From: Nemophila menziesii
Taxonomy: Eukaryota > Streptophyta > Magnoliopsida > Boraginales > Hydrophyllaceae
Direction: 5' to 3'
Assembly: GCA_029959085.1 (NCBI GenBank)
Contig: JARWIR010000043.1
Coordinates: forward strand, 4,092,001 to 4,156,000
DNA: 64,000 nt
Below are positions 58,414 through 64,000 of the stretch, piece by piece (positions within the stretch are counted from its first letter, which is position 1; every line of letters starts with the position of its first letter). Made by a program: the position numbers and the translations under genes. The notes beneath the pieces were generated by a model. It saw nothing but the letters and a program-made list of their open reading frames with translations, was not told where the DNA came from and searched no databases.

Positions 58414-61400
58414 ATGGCGTATTTAAGTGAAATCGTGAGTGATTCAGGTACTAATCTTCTTCCAGATTCCTTTAATTTGGTCGATGTTGGGTATATTAGG
58501 GTTTCATTTTGCAGTCATTTGGATTCGTTTATAATAGTAGCTTTGATTGTTAATTACAGATTCGGAGAATGGTGAACGCGACAATGCTAATACCGTTGTT
58601 GATGATAGCGGTTCTGATTTTTCGTTTCATGATAGCGATAATAACCTCGACGATGATGAAGATGATATTATGTTCGAGAACAACGTTGATATCGGGGTTG
58701 AGTTTGTTGGTGTCGGGTCATCACCGTCGGTTAAATTAAACGGGTTAGAGCTCCCTTGTCCTAAAGAACTACCTGTTATAGACGATGACGACTTCAACGA
58801 GGGTTCGTGTGGAGAGTCAGACAATCTGAGAAGTTTAGAAGGATCAACGGATGAGGAGGATTGTGATGGAGTTCGAAGAAGGAGAAGTCAACGTTTTAAT
58901 GTATTGGTTGACAAAGATGAGCCTAAACTGAAGATTGGTATGATTTTCGCAAACGGAAATGAGTTTAAGGAAGCAGTGAAAGCTAATGCTATTTGTGAAG
59001 TGAGGAATGTTTGGTTCCCCTGTAATGAACCAGGAAGAGTTAGAGCAAAGTGCAGAGGGACGAATTGTGATTGGTTTGTCTATGCGACTAAATGCTTGGA
59101 TGGTAGCTTTCAGATAAGGACACTAAATCTCATACATAAATGTGGTTGTGCATTAAATAGTAAGCACGTAAATTCTACCGTTCTATCCACGAGGTATGCA
59201 CATCAGTTGAAGTTAAACTCTTCTTTGCGAGCAATTGACTTACAAGAACAAGTATTACATGATCTTCATGTCAATATTAGTAGGAGACAAGCGTATAGGA
59301 CAATCAAGAAGGGTAAGGCGTTAGATGAAATTCAATTTTTGGACCAATATAGTTTGCTCAACAACTACTGCGCTGAGTTGTTAAGGACCAATCCGGGTTC
59401 AACAGTTTTTTTAAAAACTGAGGAGGATGAGGTAACTGGGGAACACAGGTTTTTAAGATTTTATTGTTGTTTGGAACCTCTGATAAGAGGGTTTAAGGCT
59501 GGTTGTAGAAAAGTGATTGGGTTGGATGGATGTCATCTCAAAGGACCTCATCCAGGTGTTATATTAACTGCTGTTGGTATGGATGCTAATAATTGCATCT
59601 ATCCGGTGTGTTATGCTGTGGTTGAAACTGAAAATCTGGACACTTGGAGATGGTTTGTTGGGTTGTTAGTAGATGATCTTGGAATTGATGACCCTGAGAT
59701 GTGGGTGTTTGTCACTGATAAACAAAAGGTATAGTTAATATATACTCTAAATTTTTTATTTAGTTTGAAACTTGTTACTGTCTAATTGTAAAATGTGGTT
59801 ATTTTTTGTAGGGTTTAGGAATTGCGTTGGAAGAATTACTACCTGATGTTGAACACATGCATTGTGTTAGGCACCTCCATCAGAACTTCAAGAAAAAACA
59901 TGGATCATTTGCATTGAAAGATAAGATGTGGGAAGCTGCTCGGGCTACGTACGTGGAGCGTTTTACAAGAGTCATGGAGGTTATTAAATCAATGGATGAG
60001 GCAGCATATGATTGGTTAGCAAAAGAACCGCCAAGGTATTGGACTCGATCCCATTTTAGAACGAATACACATTGCGATGTTTTGTTAAATAATATGTGTG
60101 AATCATGGAATAAACAACTTTTAGATGCTAGGGAGTCTTCTATTTTAGTGTGTTTAGAACGTATAAGAGTGTATTTAGTTGAGAGATTAGAAAAAAGAAG
60201 AAAGTGGATATGTAGATGGCAGGGATTGATTTGTCCTAAGATTAGGAAAATTATAAATTTAAAAAAAAAGTGGTCCTCCAAGTGGATTCCATTACACTGT
60301 GGAGGTAGTACTTTCCAAGTAAAGGGCTCAAGTGGGGCTCAATTTGCTGTTGATTTAAATACTTTTAATTGCGCTTGTCGAGGGTGGGACTTGTCGGGAA
60401 TCCCATGTGTGCACGTGATTTCCGCATTAGCGACATCGGGTCTTGAGGCAGAAGACTACACGTCTGATTATTTTAAAACTTCTACATTTAAAAAGGCATA
60501 CGAGCCTTATATTGGACCTATAAATGGACCTGAACTATGGCCTCAGACTAATGGCCCTAAAGTAATTGCTCCAAAGGGTGTCAAACTAGCTGGGAGACCA
60601 AAAAAGAAGCGAGATAGAGCCGTTGGTGAAGATGAAGAAGAGAGGATGAAGAAAACGCGATCAAAAGATAACAGAAAAGAAGATATACGAGTGGATGTGC
60701 AAAAGGTTGGTAGACAGGGGTTGAAGGGTAAATGTAGTTCTTGTAAGCAACTTGGACACAACATACGGAGTTGTTCAAGGAAAAGTCAAGGTCCTAGTGC
60801 AGCTGAGAGTGTAGTGAATGACCCAGTAGAAGTTGCTAGCGTGGATGTACAAAATACTAATACAACAAGGATGGATCATGTGGAGTCTCAAGGTCAAAGC
60901 AGCTCTGTGGTCAAGTCTGACAAGCGAAGATCGAGTAGACTTAAAAAAACACAAAAAGTGACTGAAAATAATGTGTACGTCAACGCGACTAACAGTGACG
61001 TAAACATAAATGTGGTCAATAGTGATGTCAATGTGGATGCATTAAGTAGTGATCTTCAACTAACCGGGTGTAAGAGTAAAGTTGAAGTCGATATTGACGC
61101 GAGTGAAGTTCACCTCGACGTCAATGATAGTAACATTGTCGTGACTACCCAAGTGGGTAGCCCTTCTGTTAGGAGAACCAAATCAAAAGCCAAGAGGGGA
61201 CCTTCAGTTTCGAGAAAAGATGGTGAAGATATGTTCAAAGGGGACGATTCTAATGCCGAAACAAAAGTGTTTACTGAGTTGAGTCAAACATCTAAGGTAA
61301 GATTAGTTTTTATTTTTATTGTTCCTTATATACATATTTAACTTGTTTTTTTAATCTATTTGTAATAGGATACCCCTGGATATCAGGAGCAAGTGGTAGT

Positions 61401-62237
61401 GATGACACAGGGTAGCACTAACGATCCACTTGGTTGGATGGGCCCACAGAAGAAGCGGGATAGAGGTGATGGACCTTCAAAAAAAGAAAAGGTAAGTAAT
61501 TTGAAATGGCTGATATTTTTTAGTGGTTATTTTTTGTTAAATGATTTGTGGATTATGACTTGTAGTTTACACCTAATAAAAAACCTTGCGTGGAGGTTAA
61601 CAAATTCAGTGTCCCTAGTGAGAAAGAAGGTTTTCTACCAACTGGTGTCAAGAATCTTGGACAGCCTAGTGTAAGATTGATTTATTTGCCTTTTCTTTAT
61701 TTTTAGCCAAACATAATCACAGTGACATTTGTTTTGTAGGATAAATCGAAGAGACCACCGTTTAGGCCAGGTGGAATTGGTGTACATACAAGGGCTCCCA
61801 TTCCCATAAACAAACCTGGATCAATCACAATAGGAACAAAGAAACTTGAAGCTAATCCATTTTTGTATAAGGGGAAGCGGAATGTGAGTTTGGAGAGTCT
61901 TCAAGCTAAAGGTAAGGTAAAGACTAAAGCTATAACTCCCACCTTTGACGTTGCTGGAGTGAACGAGGCATTCAAGGATTTCGATAAAAATATGGCTGAT
62001 TTCATGAAAAACCTTTTCAATCGCGGTTCAAGTTCGAAACAAAAAGAAAAGATTGATCCATTGGTTGAAGAAAAAACGCAAAAGGCAGAAAAGAGTAAAA
62101 ACACAAACTCTAAAAAAGAAGACAATGTAAGCACAAGTTCAAAAGATAAGAACGAAAAAACGGTGAAGAAGCAACTCGGAGTCAAGAAGAAGGGTAAGAG
62201 CGTCAAAATGGCTAAAGTGAAGAAGGAAATTATGTGA
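58414..62237 (+). CDS. MuDR-type MULE transposase, intact
   Basis: Cut-and-paste transposase (mudrA-like). Six exons with consistent phases: 58414-58447, 58560-59728, 59812-61296, 61369-61491, 61566-61670, 61740-62237; 1,137 residues with no stop. Order: acidic N-terminus (1-115); MuDR DNA-binding region (IGMIFANGNEFKEAVKANAI and a Cys/His cluster, about 137-215); MULE RNase H-like core with likely triad Asp334 (VIGLDGCHLKG), Asp398 (VFVTDKQK) and Glu450 (TYVERF); SWIM zinc finger C588/C590/C600/H602 (CACRGWDLSGIPCVH); CCHC knuckle C709/C712/H717/C722 (CSSCKQLGHNIRSC); then a long Lys/Ser-rich tail with SDVN repeats. The tail makes it longer than maize MURA. Gene models that start at 58547 miss exon 1. 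The first intron's short exon is inferred from phase. Confidence 0.9.
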
Positions 62238-62479
62238 AAGACCGTTTAAATTTTTTAGCCGTTGGGTGCTTTTATTGCTTTTCAGAACTTTGTACTTTTT
62301 TTTTGTTTTTCAGAACTTTGTACTATTTTTTAGCCGTTTGAAGACTTTCTTGGTTTTTGTAAGAATGCTTATTTCGATGTTGCTTGCTTACTAGTAGTAT
62401 TTAACGGAAATAGTAGTATGTAAATATAGTATAACTCATTACATAGCTCACTCACCAAATTAAACAAAGTTCGCCAACA
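62238..62479. other. Transposase 3' region and promoter of the GRF-like ORF
   Basis: Contains a direct repeat of TTTTCAGAACTTTGTACT (about 62278-62296 and 62308-62325). No ORF. Confidence 0.5.
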
Positions 62480-62842
62480 ATGTCGGACTACAACTCTAGT
62501 GGGAGTGACCAGTGGGAAACCAAGTCACCATTATTCCCTGACTTCACCCCAAGTGACTTGAACATCAAGCCGTCGCCATTAATGGAGGTCTCGCCGGAGA
62601 ACTACTCGGATACGGAAGTTTGCAAATGCGGAATGCCCGCATTAATAGTTACGATTCAATTAGGTGAGAACAGATCTTTTCGTTCACTACGTTGTCACTT
62701 TGAAGATTTCAGATTTCAAGCTTTGCCAGAAAAGGAATGTGATTTTTTCGTTTGGCTTCCCGGACCGGATGAACTTCCACTTCCTTCGACAAGCAAAGAT
62801 GTCATATGCTCGGAAGATCACGCAAAGAAAAGGCGTAAGTAA
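62480..62842 (+). CDS. GRF-like zinc-finger protein of the MULE (120 aa)
   Basis: A single-exon 120-residue ORF, 243 bp after the transposase stop, on the same strand. Residues 48-92 fit a GRF-type zinc finger: CKCGMPA (Cys48, Cys50), RSFRSLRC (Cys72) and CDFFVWLPG (Cys87, aromatic FFVW). GRF fingers bind single-stranded DNA in APE2 and TOP3A. The N-terminus is acidic and Ser-rich; the C-terminus is basic (DHAKKRRK), a likely nuclear localisation signal. The G of the GRF core is not kept, so the call rests on the Cys spacing. It could act as an accessory DNA-end or ssDNA-binding factor; that is inference. Confidence 0.65.
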   Translation: MSDYNSSGSDQWETKSPLFPDFTPSDLNIKPSPLMEVSPENYSDTEVCKCGMPALIVTIQLGENRSFRSLRCHFEDFRFQALPEKECDFFVWLPGPDELPLPSTSKDVICSEDHAKKRRK

Positions 62843-63290
62843 AGAAGATACGCACTACACTAGACTTTGATGGTAATTAGGTAACCTATTAAGTATAAAT
62901 GTCCTAGACTTTTTAGGTTGTTGAATTTGGTCTTTTTTAACATTTTTTGCTTTTCTATTTTTTTTTTATGACGTGATTAATATTAATGTTTCTTTTGTAT
63001 TTTAAGAAAATCAATTAATTCTCTATTTAGTCGACAGTAATTCTCTAATTAACAAAATATAACCCATATAAATACTAGATTAAAAAAAGGTCCAGAAATC
63101 ACTTCAAATTCATATTACATTTCACCTTAAACGGTCCAAAAAGCGTCACAAAATATACCAAGGCACAACCAACAAAAGATCCAAAAACAGATAAAAGTCC
63201 AAGAATTCATCAAAATAACACTAACCAACATACTTGAATAAACACGACATTAAAACGATAAACATATTAAAAGTAAACTACCAATATCGA
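62843..63290. other. Spacer between convergent MULE genes
   Basis: 448 bp, AT-rich, no ORF. It would carry the 3' ends of the GRF-like gene and of the minus-strand gene. Confidence 0.5.
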
Positions 63291-63804
63291 TCAATCACTC
63301 GACATCTGTTCTTCATCCTCAAACTTGAAATACTTCGGCGAACACATCCGAACAGGAGACTCTCTTGACACCCTCCTCCTCTTGGGCGATGGAGTATCCT
63401 CGCCTTCAGAACTTGATTCAACCACAATCAACTCCCTGCCATATGGAAGTGGAACGACCGTCGTCTTTACCTTCTCACGTACACAAACTGGTGAATGTCT
63501 AACGCTCCAACGATTGCCATGAAACTGGCCCACGTACTTGCTCCTGTAAGTCTTGGGTGCGGGTCGGGTCTTGGGTGGGGCAGATTGCGATCCAGAAGCC
63601 ATCGCTACACCGAAAAAAAAACCAAAAAATAGATAAGTAATAAACACGAAAGATTATACGTAAATAAAAAAAATTCAGAATCATACGGACGAATAAGACT
63701 AATTAGAGACTGAAATAATAATTTTTATTAAACAACAATAAACGGGACTTACGCATTTTTCCCTTCTCCTTTGAAGATGGTTCTCCAGATTTTTGATCCT
63801 TCAT
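63291..63804 (-). CDS. Convergent two-exon MULE gene, 121 aa, mudrB-like position
   Basis: Exon 1 63804-63753 (MKDQKSGEPSSKEKGKM) ends at a GTAAGT donor; exon 2 63604-63291 starts after GGTGTAG; the phases join and give 121 residues. No known family recognised. Visible features: basic Pro/Lys-rich N-terminal half (TRPAPKTYRSKYVGQFHGNR), a hydrophobic core followed by acidic/Ser residues (LIVVESSSEGED, residues 76-87) like a SUMO-interaction motif, a nuclear localisation signal PKRRRV (91-96), and an acidic C-terminus (KFEDEEQMSSD). Its place, convergent to the transposase near the opposite end, matches mudrB of maize MuDR; I see no sequence proof of homology. A start at the exon 2 Met would give 103 residues. 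Confidence 0.7.
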
Positions 63805-63875
63805 CTTAGTTCTAAGCAATTTCTATAATTTTCTTTTAAGTGTTTTGTTTAAAGATAACCGATTGCAGTTATCTG

Positions 63876-63886
63876 TTTATATAGAG
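63876..63886 (-). promoter_or_regulatory. TATA box of the convergent MULE gene
   Basis: CTCTATATAAA on the minus strand, about 72 bp upstream of the ATG at 63804: normal plant spacing for a TATA box and a short leader. It supports a promoter inside the right terminal region. Confidence 0.7.
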
Positions 63887-64000
63887 GGGGTTACTTGGTG
63901 TGATAATTAAAGGTTTTTATTCCCCGAGGTAACCCCTTGGGGTTCCATAGACTAGCCTTCTTCGGTTTCCCATGCAAAGACGTTTCATAATCCAAAGGGA

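Larger units (their letters stand above)
57790..64000 (+). mobile_element. Mutator-like element (MULE) with three genes, right end outside
   Basis: Defined by a complete MuDR-type transposase gene (58414-62237), a small GRF-like ORF on the same strand (62480-62842) and a convergent spliced gene near the right (63804-63291). The left boundary is uncertain (about 57790-57820, where G+C rises and GGGTAAAGCCC begins). No inverse copy of the left end is seen before 64000, so the right terminal repeat, if any, is outside. All three frames are open, so this copy may be autonomous. Confidence 0.75.

Noticed and set aside
63900..64000. Right terminal inverted repeat of the MULE
   Set aside because: The reverse of this stretch does not match 57790-58200; the end probably lies outside the window.

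Overview
The window is nuclear DNA of a flowering plant, most likely a eudicot. It is AT-rich, has spliced genes with GT-AG introns, a plant-type H2A.X with one intron, two nuclear tRNA-Ala(TGC) genes, and many nested plant transposons (Athila-like, copia/Sirevirus-like, L1 LINEs, PIF/Harbinger, MULE, CACTA, hAT-type MITEs, a SINE). I cannot name the species. No CRISPR array, operon or organellar DNA is visible. 

Layout. 29-1701: an intact-looking Tas-like aldo/keto reductase (minus strand, cut by the left edge; nine exons seen) beside a tRNA-Ala. 2125-9291: a nest, with an L1 LINE (12-bp target duplication) containing a PIF/Harbinger element (TTA duplication) containing a small MITE. 9631-12652: a hAT-type MITE, then a decayed duplicate of the reductase exon 2/tRNA-Ala block with a ~315-bp tandem repeat. 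12860-13879: a LINE scrap followed by an intact histone H2A.X gene. 14465-20636: MITEs and a Vapyrin-type MSP/ankyrin gene cut in two by a 449-bp Tourist-like MITE. 21011-25170: a decayed L1 LINE on the minus strand. 

25650-34449: an Athila-like LTR element with a solo LTR in gag, a SINE in its 3' LTR and most of pol missing. 34873-41990: LTR remnants and another broken LINE. 43454-48643: a decayed copia element. 48826-51500: the end of a CACTA-type element holding a solo LTR. 51501-57774: a young Sirevirus-like element (LTRs about 99% identical) with gag and an accessory ORF but no pol. 

57790-64000: the best-preserved mobile system, a Mutator-like element with an intact six-exon MuDR-type transposase (about 1,137 aa), a small GRF-like zinc-finger ORF downstream on the same strand, and a convergent two-exon gene (121 aa) with its own TATA box. 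This resembles the mudrA/mudrB layout of maize MuDR with one ORF added. The right end of the element lies beyond the window.

Most likely functional host genes: the aldo/keto reductase, H2A.X and the two tRNAs. Potentially active transposon genes: the three MULE genes. Almost everything else is decayed or non-autonomous.
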